The position numbers and the translations under genes were made by a program. 64,000 bases of DNA, taken from assembly GCA_025060015.1 (NCBI GenBank), contig JANXDB010000025.1, positions 1 through 64,000 on the forward strand. Reading direction: 5' to 3'. Each line of letters begins with the position of its first letter. The first letter of the stretch is position 1. Origin of the DNA: Caldimicrobium sp. Its GTDB lineage: Bacteria > Desulfobacterota > Thermodesulfobacteria > Thermodesulfobacteriales > Thermodesulfobacteriaceae. Below are positions 1 to 9,222 of this stretch, piece after piece. The notes below the pieces were generated by a model. It had not been told where the DNA came from. It worked only from the letters and a program-made list of their open reading frames with translations, and searched no databases.

Positions 1-414
1 CACACTATAAAGCTCAATCCCTTTTAAAAGGTCCTCTCGGTTAAGGCTCACCAAGTCAAGAAGTAAAACCCTGTAGTTTAGAAAGTAAGACCTAATCTCA
101 GGAGGTATTTCAAAGAGTTCCACAAACTCAACGGGATAGAGCCAAGGCTTTTGGCCGTGATAGAAGATGAAGGGAAGCACTGGAATAGGTTTTGAGCCTT
201 CTTTGAGGGTCTTTTCAAAGAGAGCGGAGATGTAGTTTAAGATTTGAGCGTAAACTGAGAGATCCTGATAGGATTTGTGTTCAAGGAGGATGTAGAGGTG
301 TAGAGGTTTTCCGAGGAGGGGGACTTGGGCGATGATGTCAGGAAGGAGGCGTTTTTCTTTAGGAAGGGAGATTTGTTCTTCAGGGACCAGAGAGAGTTGA
401 GAGCAAATACTTTC
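1..414 (-). pseudogene. 5'-truncated Rpn-family (PD-(D/E)XK) nuclease/transposase-like gene, running off the left edge
   Basis: On the minus strand one frame is open from 414 down to base 1. It reads like the Rpn (recombination-promoting nuclease, Transposase_31) family, with an LYILLEHKSYQD block near 250-300 and an FIFYHGQKPW block near 125-180. An in-frame TAA at 415-417 closes the frame upstream, and no plausible start or N-terminal family sequence precedes it. The gene is therefore missing its 5' part, and its 3' end lies outside the window. It abuts transposase debris at 415-560, which suggests truncation by an insertion or rearrangement. Family assignment is from motifs only. Confidence 0.6.
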
Positions 415-560
415 TTATCCAAACATTCTCTGCTCAATACTCTATGGAAACTCACTATGTGCCCATTGTTGTAAGCCTATCCAGGAGTAATTACCTCCTC
501 CACTATACCCACCTTTTCAATGGGACTTACTAAAGGCTTGAGATCAGCTTCAGAGAGGAT
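415..560 (-). mobile_element. Decayed DDE transposase (integrase-core) fragment
   Basis: The minus-strand frame from about 560 to 415 encodes a stretch containing AYNNGHIVSFHRVLSRECL. This resembles the last catalytic block of rve/IS481- or IS3-type integrase cores (pattern NGxIESFHRxLxxECL). The catalytic Glu is replaced by Val, and an in-frame TAG lies just before this block at 477-479. The reading frame then runs into the Rpn remnant in a different frame. Only the C-terminal catalytic segment is recognisable. The 561-747 stretch upstream holds no gene I can see and is AT-rich. Confidence 0.5.
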
Positions 561-747
561 TTAAGTGATATATGTTTTAGTTATTAACCCTAAAATTTAA
601 TTTGTCCAAAAAAGGGGAGCAATCCATTTCATCGATAAGCCTGGAAGTATTGTTGAATTTTTGAATTTTCGTGTTTTATTTTCAATGTATTATTAACATA
701 AGATTGAATCTCACTAAAATATTAATTCACCAAAAGCCCTTGGGTAA

Positions 748-1950
748 ATGCTATCCAAATTAAAAGAAATAGTTTTAGAAGCTGGAAAAATCTTAAAGTC
801 ATTTTTTAGAAGTAACTTTGAGGTTAACCAAAAAGGTCCTATAGACCTTGTGACTACAGCTGACTTTCAAGTTGAGTCTTACCTTAGAGAGATTCTTTCA
901 AGGGAGTTTCCTGACCTCCCCATTATAGGAGAGGAATACTCAAAGGAGAATGACAAAAGATATGAGGGCAGTTACTTTCTTATAGATCCTCTCGATGGAA
1001 CCACCAATTTTGCCCATGGTCTTCCTTGGTTTGCCATATCACTTGCTTTGATGATGGATTTAGAACCACAGATTGGTATTATCTATAACCCCATAACAGG
1101 AGAGTTATTTTACGCAGAGAGAGAGAAAGGAGCATACCTTGGTGATAAGGCCCTAAGGGTATCCCGAAAAAGCAGACTAATTGATTCGCTCTTAGCAACA
1201 GGCTTTCCTGTAAGCAAGATCAGAGAAAAACCTAAACATTTTATCAGACCCTTTGAGGAATTTATGATAAGTTCAAGAGGGGTGAGAAGATTTGGTGCTG
1301 CGGCCTTAGATCTTGCCTATGTAGCCTCAGGTCATTATGATGGCTTTTTTGAAGCCCTGCTTAAGCCTTGGGACACAGCCGCAGGTATTTTACTTGTCAC
1401 AGAAGCCGGTGGTAAAGTCACGGATTACTTAGGTGAGTCCTTTCATCCTTTAAAGGACACTATCATAGCCTCAAATGGGTTAATACATAATGAGATGGTA
1501 GAAATTCTTAAAAACAAACATCCTGATACATTCAAACCTTATAGAAACCCTATACCTGCTGTAGACCTGATAATTGAGTATCAGGGTGGCATAGTCCTTA
1601 TCGATAGAAAAAATCCCCCCTTGGGACTAGCTTTGCCTGGAGGTTTTGTAGAATACGGAGAAACTCTGGAAGAGGCTGCAATTAGAGAAGCAAAGGAAGA
1701 AACCAACTTGGAGGTCGAACTTTTAAAGATCTTAGGCTGCTATTCTGATCCTAAGAGAGATCCTCGATTTCATACAATCTCCACTGTCTTCATAGCTAAA
1801 GGATTTGGTATCCTAATGGGAAAAGATGATGCAAAGGAGGCCGTGGTTCTAAAACCAGAGGAAATCCCCTGGCCTAAGCTGGTCTTTGATCATGAAAAAA
1901 TCCTAAAAGATTACATAAAGAGAAAAGAGGTGAGGACTGGTGGCTATTGA
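748..1950 (+). CDS. Inositol monophosphatase-family phosphatase fused to a Nudix hydrolase domain
   Basis: This is a 400-residue two-domain protein. Residues 1-260 form an inositol-monophosphatase/SuhB-type Mg2+ phosphatase: a GEE block at 61-63, the metal motif DPLDGTTNF at 80-88 and the PWD motif at 207-209. Residues 268-395 form a Nudix hydrolase with the box starting PGGFVEYGE (297-305) and ending REAKEETN (313-320); the usual Gly near the end of the box is Asn. IMPases are normally about 260 residues, so the second domain is a true fusion. The Nudix part resembles ADP-ribose/nucleotide-sugar hydrolases, but the substrate is unknown. An inositol-3-phosphate synthase at 21611-22717 makes inositol phosphate a plausible substrate. 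There is no clear ribosome binding site. The end overlaps the next gene by 11 bp. Confidence 0.9.
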   Translation: MLSKLKEIVLEAGKILKSFFRSNFEVNQKGPIDLVTTADFQVESYLREILSREFPDLPIIGEEYSKENDKRYEGSYFLIDPLDGTTNFAHGLPWFAISLALMMDLEPQIGIIYNPITGELFYAEREKGAYLGDKALRVSRKSRLIDSLLATGFPVSKIREKPKHFIRPFEEFMISSRGVRRFGAAALDLAYVASGHYDGFFEALLKPWDTAAGILLVTEAGGKVTDYLGESFHPLKDTIIASNGLIHNEMVEILKNKHPDTFKPYRNPIPAVDLIIEYQGGIVLIDRKNPPLGLALPGGFVEYGETLEEAAIREAKEETNLEVELLKILGCYSDPKRDPRFHTISTVFIAKGFGILMGKDDAKEAVVLKPEEIPWPKLVFDHEKILKDYIKRKEVRTGGY

Positions 1951-2920
1951 CAACATTATTTCTAATATAAAATATGAGGTTGGTGAAGACGTCAAGGTCT
2001 TTCTCTACGAACCAGATACCCTTATTGCGGAATTGCTAAAAGAGGTCCTAAAGGATTTTGAAATTGAGGTCAATTTCTATCCTAGCCATAAGAATTTACT
2101 CAAAGCACTCCTGCAGGATCATTATCAAATTTTGATCATAGCCATAGAGAGTGGTGATGAGAGAGAATTGGAACTCTTAAGAGAAATCAAGAAGTTAAAA
2201 AAAGATCTTTTGATCTATGGGATGGTGGAGTTTCACAAGAATTTGGATATCTCTCTGATATTTCAAGCTGGTGCGGATGAGATTATCTTTAAGCCCTTTT
2301 ACTTGGGAGAATTCAAAGCAAGACTTTGGCGTCTTTTAAAGGAGTACTATTTAACGAAGAAGATCGAAAAATTCCTGATAGAGGATGCTCTTACATCACT
2401 GTATAATAGGAGATACTTTGAAGCTGCTATAAGGGAAGAATCCTACCGCGCCATCCGACAAAATTATCCTTTAACTCTTTTAATGATCGATCTTGACAAT
2501 TTCAAATATTACAATGACACCTATGGGCACAAAGCCGGAGATAGAGTCCTTATAGCCGTTGGAGAAACCCTTTTAAATGCTACAAGACATAAAATAGATA
2601 AGCCTTGCAGATATGGTGGTGACGAATTCACCATCATTCTTCCCTATACAGACTGGAAAAATGCTGTACAAGTTACCAAAAGAATCATATATTACTGGCA
2701 ACTTAAGGGATTCCAGCCTGTTACCCTATCTATAGGGATTTCACAGTTAATTGATCGTGGAGATTTAGAAAGAAGCGTCTCCAATCTTATAAATCGAGCA
2801 GATAAAAGTATGTATAACGCTAAAAAGAGAGATGGCAACACCTATGAGGTTGATATAGAATCTCTCAAGCTGGTCTTAGACGGAGAACCTCAAGAAAAGG
2901 GTTTACTTTATCAACCATGA
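1940..2920 (+). CDS. Diguanylate cyclase with degenerate receiver domain
   Basis: The gene has a GTG start inside the end of the IMPase-Nudix gene, with a GAGGTGAGG ribosome binding site before it. Residues 17-135 fold like a response-regulator receiver: the conserved Lys-Pro pair is at 118-119, but the position of the phosphoacceptor Asp is Ala (about 68), so ordinary phosphorylation is unlikely. Residues 148-310 form a GGDEF domain with metal-site aspartates in the LMIDLDNF block (181-188) and an intact GGDEF signature at 226-230, predicting synthesis of c-di-GMP from two GTP. The usual RxxD inhibitory site five residues upstream is not conserved. The 3' end overlaps the convergent ribonuclease gene by 56 bp. 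Confidence 0.9.
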   Translation: MAIDNIISNIKYEVGEDVKVFLYEPDTLIAELLKEVLKDFEIEVNFYPSHKNLLKALLQDHYQILIIAIESGDERELELLREIKKLKKDLLIYGMVEFHKNLDISLIFQAGADEIIFKPFYLGEFKARLWRLLKEYYLTKKIEKFLIEDALTSLYNRRYFEAAIREESYRAIRQNYPLTLLMIDLDNFKYYNDTYGHKAGDRVLIAVGETLLNATRHKIDKPCRYGGDEFTIILPYTDWKNAVQVTKRIIYYWQLKGFQPVTLSIGISQLIDRGDLERSVSNLINRADKSMYNAKKRDGNTYEVDIESLKLVLDGEPQEKGLLYQP

Positions 2921-4853
2921 CATTGATCTCCTCACCGGGTGATAACCCCTCTCTCACGCCTACCATCTCGCCTGTAGTATTATAGTAAGGTAAATATACT
3001 TTTGCCTTTCGCTGTTGCACTTCCATCACAATCCCCAAGAGGGGAGTATCTTTCACATACCTCTGAATATACTTCAGAAGATAGTATTTCTTCCTTCTGT
3101 TTTGAAGATTTTGAGCTCTTTGAGTGTTGTTTTGTATTTCAGGCAACATTTTTTGTAACTCCTCTTCAGATATAAAATGGCTATTAAGGAGGTAAGACTC
3201 GATTTGATATTGGATTAAAAGATCGATGAATCTTCGAATAGGTGAAGTTTGAGTGGTGTAATATTCTAGGCCCAATCCACTGTGAAAGGCAGGCTGCAAA
3301 GTCAACTCAGATTTTGCCATGAATTTAAGCTGTAAAATCTGATGAAAAAGACTACTTTCTCTCTGATCTATTACCTGAAAGGGTTCACGTTGAGATCTAA
3401 AGATGCCAGGAATATTCCTTTCTATCAAAAATTTTGCTGCGTGGTAATTGCTAATTATCATCGCTTCTGCAATAAGGTCCCTAGAGGGCGTCATCTCAAA
3501 TCTTCTAAACTCTATTTCGTCATCAAACCTCACTCTAAGATTTATCTCAGGTAAAATTATAGCAAAAGCCCCAGCCCTGTATCTCTTTTCCTTGTGTTTC
3601 ATAAGAATTCTATATAACTTTGACCAAAAGGGATCACCACTCTTTAGATACTCATCTACTTCATCATAGGTGTATCTCTTTGATATCTTGATCACTGAGG
3701 GATAGATCTCAAAACTCGAGGCCTCTCCATTGCCATCCATTTCAATAATAAAGGTCAAAGCCTGCTTTATCTCTCCCTCGCGTAAACTGAATTTCTGATG
3801 AGAGAGCCCAAAGGGAAACATGGGAATAACTCTTTCCGGTAAATACAGGGTTGAAGCTCGCTCTAAAGCTCCCTTCCAAAGTACAGACCCAGGCTTTACA
3901 TATTGACAAACCTCAGCAATGTGAACGTAGAGCTTCAGTTTATCACCGAGAAATTCAACACTTAAAGCATCATCAAAGTCCTCCGTTTCCTCAGCATCTA
4001 CGGTAAAGACCTCCATACCTGTAAAATCCACCCTGTGCTGTTGAAAGGTTTTAATGGTGAGAACCCTCTCAGTTTCTTCTTTTTCTTCCTTTGTAAATTC
4101 ACAGGGAAATCCTTCTCTCTCTAATTCAAAAAACCAATCCACAGGGGCCAACTTGTTTTTTATCAATAACTCTGCAAGTTTATAAGGATCTCTTAAGTTA
4201 TGTTTTTGTAGTAATTCCTCTAAAATCTTACCCCCATTGTAAGGTTCCTTTTTTGTTACATAGTTTATAAGATTTCTAACCCACCAATCCCGTTTATCAG
4301 GTGATAACCCAATTTCCCCTGTAGTTAATAGGGCAGTAATTACTAAATCACCCTCCTGGATAAGCCGTATTCTCTCTAACTCTTTCTCCCTCTGATAGAG
4401 GATGGCTTTAACTTCATCTGGGGTTCTAACCTTGATAAGATCTGGCCCCTCGTATTTAAAGTAAAGTTTCTCCTCTACTACCTTTCGCATAAAAGAAGCT
4501 AATTCATCATCATCAGGCTCTCTTCCCAAAAAGAGAGAGGCAAGTTCACTGGCATTAATCTTCTCTACCTCCCCCCTAACAACCTCCCAAATTTCTTGCA
4601 AATTATACTCCTCTTTCAATCTCTCCCTTCTGTCATGCTTTTCTAAAAGTTTCTGTTGAAGCCAAATTAAATCATTGCTCTCTAGTTTATCTTTGCCCAC
4701 AGAAAGTAGCGCAGAATGGCTAACCTGTTCCTCCTTTCCTGAAGAAAAAAGGAGATGCAACTTTTTACCTTTAATATCCCTTACATAGGCAGTATGAAAT
4801 TTATCCTTGTAAAGGATATCTACTATGTGATATCTTAGGGATTCAAAGTTCAT
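2865..4853 (-). CDS. RNB-domain exoribonuclease (RNase II/R family)
   Basis: This 662-residue protein has an RNB catalytic domain from about residue 270 to 590. The four active-site aspartates follow the RNase II spacing (D286, D292, D294, D295 in VDAEETEDFDD). The N-terminal 260 residues are helical and charged, without the classic pair of cold-shock domains. The last 70 residues resemble an S1-like beta barrel. It should degrade single-stranded RNA 3' to 5'. The layout is closer to the RNB proteins of delta-proteobacteria and cyanobacteria than to E. coli RNase R, so I give no symbol. It lies 7 bp downstream of hisA on the same strand. Confidence 0.9.
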   Translation of the reverse strand: MNFESLRYHIVDILYKDKFHTAYVRDIKGKKLHLLFSSGKEEQVSHSALLSVGKDKLESNDLIWLQQKLLEKHDRRERLKEEYNLQEIWEVVRGEVEKINASELASLFLGREPDDDELASFMRKVVEEKLYFKYEGPDLIKVRTPDEVKAILYQREKELERIRLIQEGDLVITALLTTGEIGLSPDKRDWWVRNLINYVTKKEPYNGGKILEELLQKHNLRDPYKLAELLIKNKLAPVDWFFELEREGFPCEFTKEEKEETERVLTIKTFQQHRVDFTGMEVFTVDAEETEDFDDALSVEFLGDKLKLYVHIAEVCQYVKPGSVLWKGALERASTLYLPERVIPMFPFGLSHQKFSLREGEIKQALTFIIEMDGNGEASSFEIYPSVIKISKRYTYDEVDEYLKSGDPFWSKLYRILMKHKEKRYRAGAFAIILPEINLRVRFDDEIEFRRFEMTPSRDLIAEAMIISNYHAAKFLIERNIPGIFRSQREPFQVIDQRESSLFHQILQLKFMAKSELTLQPAFHSGLGLEYYTTQTSPIRRFIDLLIQYQIESYLLNSHFISEEELQKMLPEIQNNTQRAQNLQNRRKKYYLLKYIQRYVKDTPLLGIVMEVQQRKAKVYLPYYNTTGEMVGVREGLSPGEEINVMVDKVNPFLEVLRLRPA

Positions 4854-4860
4854 TAAAGAT

Positions 4861-5577
4861 TTATTTTGAAGCTATTTGAAGTGCCTCTTTTAAATTTAAA
4901 GTCCCTTCATAAAGAGCTCTTCCGGTGATAACCCCAAAGATTTGGTAGGGTTTAAGTCTTTTTAAGTCATCTAAAGTAGAAACCCCTCCGGCAAGAATTA
5001 TAGGATGCTTTGAGACCTGTAGCGCCTTTTGTAAGGGCTCCAAATCTACTCCCAATCCCGTCCCATCTCTCTCAATGATAGTAAGAATTATGGCAAATAA
5101 GCTGAAGTCATTTAGCTCTTTTAGAAAATCTAAGTAGGACACCTCTACTACATTTAACCAACCTGAGGTAGCTACATAGTTGCCTTTAATATCCACACTA
5201 ACTATAACCCTTTCGGGAAAAGCGGAAGTTACTTCCTTTACAAATTCCTTTGATTCCAAGGCCTTTGTCCCCAATATAACCTGAGATACTCCATTATCTA
5301 AATAAAACTTAATATCTTCCCAAGTTCTTACGCCGCCACCTACTTGCACTGGTATAGAGAGTTTTTTAACCATAGCAAGGATCAATTCTCCATGAAGTGG
5401 CTTGCCCTCTTTAGCTCCATCCAGATCAACTATGTGTAGTCTCTTAGCACCTTCTCTCTCAAAATGTAAGGCGTAGTCAAGAGGATTTTCGCCATATACC
5501 TTGGTCCGTTCATAATCACCTTGAAAGAGTCTTACCACCCTATTTTCTCTTAGATCTATGGCGGGAATGACCAACAA
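4861..5577 (-). CDS. hisA: HisA, phosphoribosyl-formimino-AICAR-phosphate isomerase
   Basis: The product is a 238-residue TIM barrel of normal HisA length. It catalyses the Amadori rearrangement of ProFAR to PRFAR, the fourth step of histidine synthesis. The two catalytic aspartates are D8 in PAIDLR and D129 in VSVDIKG. Phosphate-binding glycine loops are present at VGGGVRT (79-85) and near the C-terminus (LAGGVST, ITGRALY). Translation starts at a TTG preceded by AGGAGGAG with 7-nt spacing. No other his biosynthetic gene is adjacent; hisS lies about 23 kb away. Confidence 0.96.
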   Translation of the reverse strand: MLVIPAIDLRENRVVRLFQGDYERTKVYGENPLDYALHFEREGAKRLHIVDLDGAKEGKPLHGELILAMVKKLSIPVQVGGGVRTWEDIKFYLDNGVSQVILGTKALESKEFVKEVTSAFPERVIVSVDIKGNYVATSGWLNVVEVSYLDFLKELNDFSLFAIILTIIERDGTGLGVDLEPLQKALQVSKHPIILAGGVSTLDDLKRLKPYQIFGVITGRALYEGTLNLKEALQIASK

Positions 5578-5590
5578 CTTAAGTCTCCTC

Positions 5591-6244
5591 CTAGGGAAAA
5601 GTTCTCAAAAGGCTTTTCAACCCTCTCTCTGCTAATTCCTCAGCAGTCAGCCATTTGATCTTTCCATATAGAGGCAAATTAAGAATATTTTCACTTAATG
5701 GTTTCTGTGTCTCATCAAAGGTTCTCTGCCAGAGAATCTTTCCAGTCTGTCCATCGTAAAGAACCAAAGTGAAGGCAACCGATGCTGGTGATTCCACTGC
5801 CCAACTACTTCCACGCCTTTGTTTAAATCTAAATATCTTCCCATAGAGAATGGCTTGAGTTTCTGTTTTCTTGGAAAAATAACTTACTAAATCTTTGGAG
5901 GTCTTAGCTACACTCAAGGCCTCCTCCAAGAGGGTCTCATAGTCATTTTGTGAGAGAAAAAGGAAGTTATGACGAAGAAATATGGGTTCCAACTCTTTTC
6001 GCAAAAGCTCGTTCATTACATCCTTGGCATAGGGTTCGATCTCCCCAGGTATTACACCAGCAACAGGACAATAGAAGGGAAGAGGGCTCTCTGTAGGACA
6101 ATGATAATCAAAGGGCAAGACAAGAATCGTTTTAAGTTTTTCGATGGGGGTAGCTGGATATTCCCTTATCCCTGGGCTCACACCACAACCAGTTAGACCT
6201 ATTATGACTAGAATCAATAGGACGCACTTTCTAATGAAGGACAT
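5591..6244 (-). CDS. Predicted outer-membrane lipoprotein of unknown function
   Basis: This 217-residue protein starts at ATG 6244, which has AAGGGG upstream. A longer reading from 6313 would add 23 residues before an obvious signal peptide and is rejected. The signal peptide ends in the lipobox LTGC (C20), predicting a lipidated protein. The mature part alternates beta strands and helices (ILVLPFDYH, YETLLEEAL, AILYGKIFRF, LVLYDGQTGKILW). This layout resembles lipoproteins of the CsgG/LpoB/GNA1162 kind, which have a conserved 'LVLYDGQTGKILW'-type strand. The exact family is not recognised. It lies 13 bp upstream of hisA. Confidence 0.75.
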   Translation of the reverse strand: MSFIRKCVLLILVIIGLTGCGVSPGIREYPATPIEKLKTILVLPFDYHCPTESPLPFYCPVAGVIPGEIEPYAKDVMNELLRKELEPIFLRHNFLFLSQNDYETLLEEALSVAKTSKDLVSYFSKKTETQAILYGKIFRFKQRRGSSWAVESPASVAFTLVLYDGQTGKILWQRTFDETQKPLSENILNLPLYGKIKWLTAEELAERGLKSLLRTFP

Positions 6245-6321
6245 AAAATTCCCCTTAAGAAGGAGTTTATTTTTGAATCTTTTTAATAATAATCCATCTA
6301 TCAAGAAGGGCAAGATTTAAG

Positions 6322-6350
6322 AGAAAAGAGGGGGCTAAGCCCCCAAAATC
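6322..6350 (-). terminator. Hairpin downstream of the MHS-CBS transporter gene
   Basis: A perfect inverted repeat, GGGGGCTAAGCCCCC (6330-6344), lies 18 bp beyond the stop codon of the upstream minus-strand gene. Reading on the minus strand it is followed by a T-rich run (TCTTTTCTC). It is a plausible intrinsic terminator separating the transporter from the lipoprotein gene. Confidence 0.6.
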
Positions 6351-6361
6351 AAATGATATTT

Positions 6362-8440
6362 CTACACCAACTTAAGGGCATCTTTGACAGAAACCACACC
6401 CACAACTCTTTGATCTCTCACCACAGGCAAATGTCTAATCCTGTAGTCGATGAATTTCTCCAAGGCTTCCTTAAGAGTACTCTCAGGACTGACAGTTATT
6501 ACATTCTTGATGGTAAAGTCTCCCACTGGTTTTTCCCAACTCACCTCGTCGCAGCATAAAATCCCTACTAAATCCTTTTCTGAAATCACTCCTATCAGCT
6601 TGCCTGTCTCAGCACTGACCACCGGAAGAAACCCCACATTTTTCTCCACCAAAAGTCTAACTACATCAACTAATTTGGTATCATCAGTAACAGTAATAGG
6701 GGGCGTCATAAAATCCTCTATCAAAATACGTTCAGTAAAACCCTTTTTGACCCCAGCAGTGATTAGGGCTATCTCATTAAAAACATATCTCGGATCGATA
6801 TATCCTCTGATGTTTTGATCTTTGTCCACCACTGCTAAACCCTTTACTCCAGACTGTTGGATTAATACCACCGCATCAATAATTCTTGCTGTATCCAATA
6901 CAGCATCAACCTCAATTCTAACCTCTTTAATAGGGGTTGCTGTAGTATATCCTGTAACCAGGGCTTTCAAAAGTGACCTTTCCTCTACAATCCCTCTATA
7001 CCTGCCATTTTCTGTAACGATGGCTATCCTCTGTCCTTCAATTTGCATCTTTTTCATCGCTTCTCCTATAGTGGTATCACCTGAGAGAATCAAAGACCTA
7101 TGGGCAAAGTTACCAGCCGAGAGCTCCTCCCACAGCCTTCTTCCTCTGGTTTCCCAGCCCTTAAATATAAAAAGTAAACCCATGACCATAGGAACACAGG
7201 TAGACCATAAAATAATGGATATGTATATATCACCAGTTATCTTTAACAAAAGAGTAATCATAAATGGTGTTAAACCCCCTGTAACCCCATAACCCATATT
7301 ATAGGTAAAACCTATAGCAGTTGCCCTGATTTTTGCAGGAAATAGCTCTAATAATAAACTGGACATGGCTCCACTGTATCCAACGCCATTAAAATAGGTC
7401 AAAATAGTAGTCAGAAGAAAAAGCATAGTGTAATCCGGAGGATTTACATAGTTTTTCATGAGATAAAAGATCAATGGAAAAATAAGTGCATTACCATAGA
7501 TACCAAAGATAAGTATGGGCCTTCTGCCGATTTTGTCTGACAACCATCCAAAAAAGATATACGTCCAAAGGGCAACATAGGTAGCATAAGCTAAAAGCTT
7601 CCCAGCATCGCCTGCTGAGATTCCAAACTGCTGCATATAATAGGAGACATAGAGCTGATTTGTATACCAAACAGGGCCATGAGCTCCTATAACTCCAATC
7701 CAAGCTAAGACAAAGAGCCAAAGATAGTGTTTGTTAGTGAAAAGCTCCTTTATGGGAGCACTGGTTACCCTCCTTATCTGTTTTAAGGCAGTGAATACCG
7801 GAGTGTCTTTGTATAAGGTATGAATAATCAGGGCTACAACGAAAACCAAAGAGCCTGCTATGACAAAACACCATCTCCAAGCGTAGGCTTCAAAGACCTC
7901 TTTTCCAAAGTAATTCTGGAGAAGAGAGACTATGTTTCCCGCAAGAGCCATGCCAAGAGCTGCGGTGGTAAAGAGGAATCCCGTGATCAGTCCCCTTCTG
8001 TGATCAGGCGTAAACTCTCCCAAGTAGGTTATAGCAGCACCAAACCCCCCTCCAAGAGCTAATCCCTGCACAATTCTCAGAGCAAAAAGGCCAAGGGACG
8101 CCCAAATACCCAAAGTTGTATAGCCAGGCAGCAAGGCAATACCAATGGTCCCTACCATCATCATGGAAATAGCTGTCAAAAAGGCAATCTTTCTTCCATA
8201 TTGATCACCTATCTTTCCAAACATGAGTGCTCCCAGAGGTCTAAAGAGAAACCCTATTGCTAACGCCGCAAAAGAGGCTAGAAGACTTGCTATAGGATCA
8301 TCGCTAGGAAAATAAACCTTAGCTAAGAGCTTAGCCAGAATGGCATACACATAAAAATCAAGCCACTCTAATAGTGCTCCAGTCCAAGAAACTACAGCCA
8401 CAGGAAGAACCTCTCTAAATTCTACCCTCTCCCTTTCCAT
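6362..8440 (-). CDS. MHS-family MFS transporter with C-terminal CBS domains
   Basis: This 692-residue protein starts at ATG 8440, which has an ideal AAGGAGG five bases upstream; an ATG eight codons earlier lacks one. Residues 1-430 are a 12-helix major facilitator of the metabolite:H+ symporter (MHS, ProP/ShiA/KgtP-like) type, with the family loop GALMFGKIGDQYGRKIAF after helix 2. Residues from about 450 to 692 hold cytoplasmic CBS repeats. Four motifs of the type 'V-T-E-N-G-R-Y-R-G-I-V' or 'VVSVKDALK' give two Bateman pairs. CBS pairs normally bind adenine nucleotides, so transport may respond to energy state. The substrate is unknown. The gene follows the exonuclease gene after 158 bp. Confidence 0.88.
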   Translation of the reverse strand: MERERVEFREVLPVAVVSWTGALLEWLDFYVYAILAKLLAKVYFPSDDPIASLLASFAALAIGFLFRPLGALMFGKIGDQYGRKIAFLTAISMMMVGTIGIALLPGYTTLGIWASLGLFALRIVQGLALGGGFGAAITYLGEFTPDHRRGLITGFLFTTAALGMALAGNIVSLLQNYFGKEVFEAYAWRWCFVIAGSLVFVVALIIHTLYKDTPVFTALKQIRRVTSAPIKELFTNKHYLWLFVLAWIGVIGAHGPVWYTNQLYVSYYMQQFGISAGDAGKLLAYATYVALWTYIFFGWLSDKIGRRPILIFGIYGNALIFPLIFYLMKNYVNPPDYTMLFLLTTILTYFNGVGYSGAMSSLLLELFPAKIRATAIGFTYNMGYGVTGGLTPFMITLLLKITGDIYISIILWSTCVPMVMGLLFIFKGWETRGRRLWEELSAGNFAHRSLILSGDTTIGEAMKKMQIEGQRIAIVTENGRYRGIVEERSLLKALVTGYTTATPIKEVRIEVDAVLDTARIIDAVVLIQQSGVKGLAVVDKDQNIRGYIDPRYVFNEIALITAGVKKGFTERILIEDFMTPPITVTDDTKLVDVVRLLVEKNVGFLPVVSAETGKLIGVISEKDLVGILCCDEVSWEKPVGDFTIKNVITVSPESTLKEALEKFIDYRIRHLPVVRDQRVVGVVSVKDALKLV

Positions 8441-8598
8441 GATAACCTCCTTAGGCCTTTTCATTAAATACTTGTATAGGATTACTTAATGAATAACTTT
8501 ATACTCTTAACAAGAGAAAAAGAAAAGGGATCAAAAATTGAGTTATGCATTAGAGGAAAAACTCCCCATTTTGATTATTTTTTAAATACTGTAAAAAT

Positions 8599-9222
8599 TC
8601 AACGAAGTGGCAAGTCTTTGACCTTTCTAAAACCACCCTCTTTTATAAGCTTCAGAAAGAGCATGCCACTCATATAGGCATCCTCAAGGGCATTGTGATG
8701 AAGGGAAGTAGGAAGACCAAATCTTTTGATTATCGATTCTAAGTTTCCACTCCTATCCTTTTCTTCAAGGAGATCAAAGATATCAACTATCGGGGGACAA
8801 AAGGCAGCCCCGAATTCCTCTTTGATGACTCTCTGTAACATAACAAGATCAATGTGCACAAAAAAACCACAGAGAATACACCCCTTTGCATAGTTTATAA
8901 AATCAAGACAGACCTCACTTTTAGGACGAACTCCCTCCAGCTCCTTAGGGGTAATACCATGGACCTTAATTGAGGTGCTTAATCCTTTACTTGGCTTCAT
9001 CAGTTCATAAAATCTGCTCCCAAGGTCAAGCCTGCAGTTTTTTATTTTAAAAGCTCCGATCGCGATGGGCTCATCCCTCTTAAGATCTAAGCCAGTGGTC
9101 TCAGTATCAAATACCACAAAGGTTGTCTCATAGATAGGCAGGTTCTTATCCAGATCCCAGTTGAATCTGGACCATTCCTCAGAATTAAAACGCCTGTAGA
9201 ACCATCTCTTCAGAAAATACAT
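8599..9222 (-). CDS. DnaQ-like 3'-5' exonuclease
   Basis: This 207-residue DEDDh exonuclease has motif Exo I DTETTG near residue 40, Exo II around GFFVHIDLVML, and Exo III HHNALEDA (a HxAxxD pattern) near residue 180. It is a stand-alone domain with no polymerase part. It overlaps the upstream cNMP/CBS/nucleotidyltransferase gene by one base, so the two are translationally coupled. This pairing of a DUF294-type regulator, a DnaQ-like exonuclease and a sodium/solute symporter recurs in many bacteria. The exonuclease's role in that context is not established. Confidence 0.9.
   Translation of the reverse strand: MYFLKRWFYRRFNSEEWSRFNWDLDKNLPIYETTFVVFDTETTGLDLKRDEPIAIGAFKIKNCRLDLGSRFYELMKPSKGLSTSIKVHGITPKELEGVRPKSEVCLDFINYAKGCILCGFFVHIDLVMLQRVIKEEFGAAFCPPIVDIFDLLEEKDRSGNLESIIKRFGLPTSLHHNALEDAYMSGMLFLKLIKEGGFRKVKDLPLR

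Noticed and set aside
450-461. CRISPR or other tandem repeat array anywhere in the window
   Set aside because: No regularly spaced repeats were seen while reading either strand; only short inverted repeats near gene ends and promoters.
6450-8062. Long plus-strand frames opposite the MHS-CBS transporter
   Set aside because: They are antisense shadows of a well-supported membrane protein with CBS domains and show no protein-family pattern.
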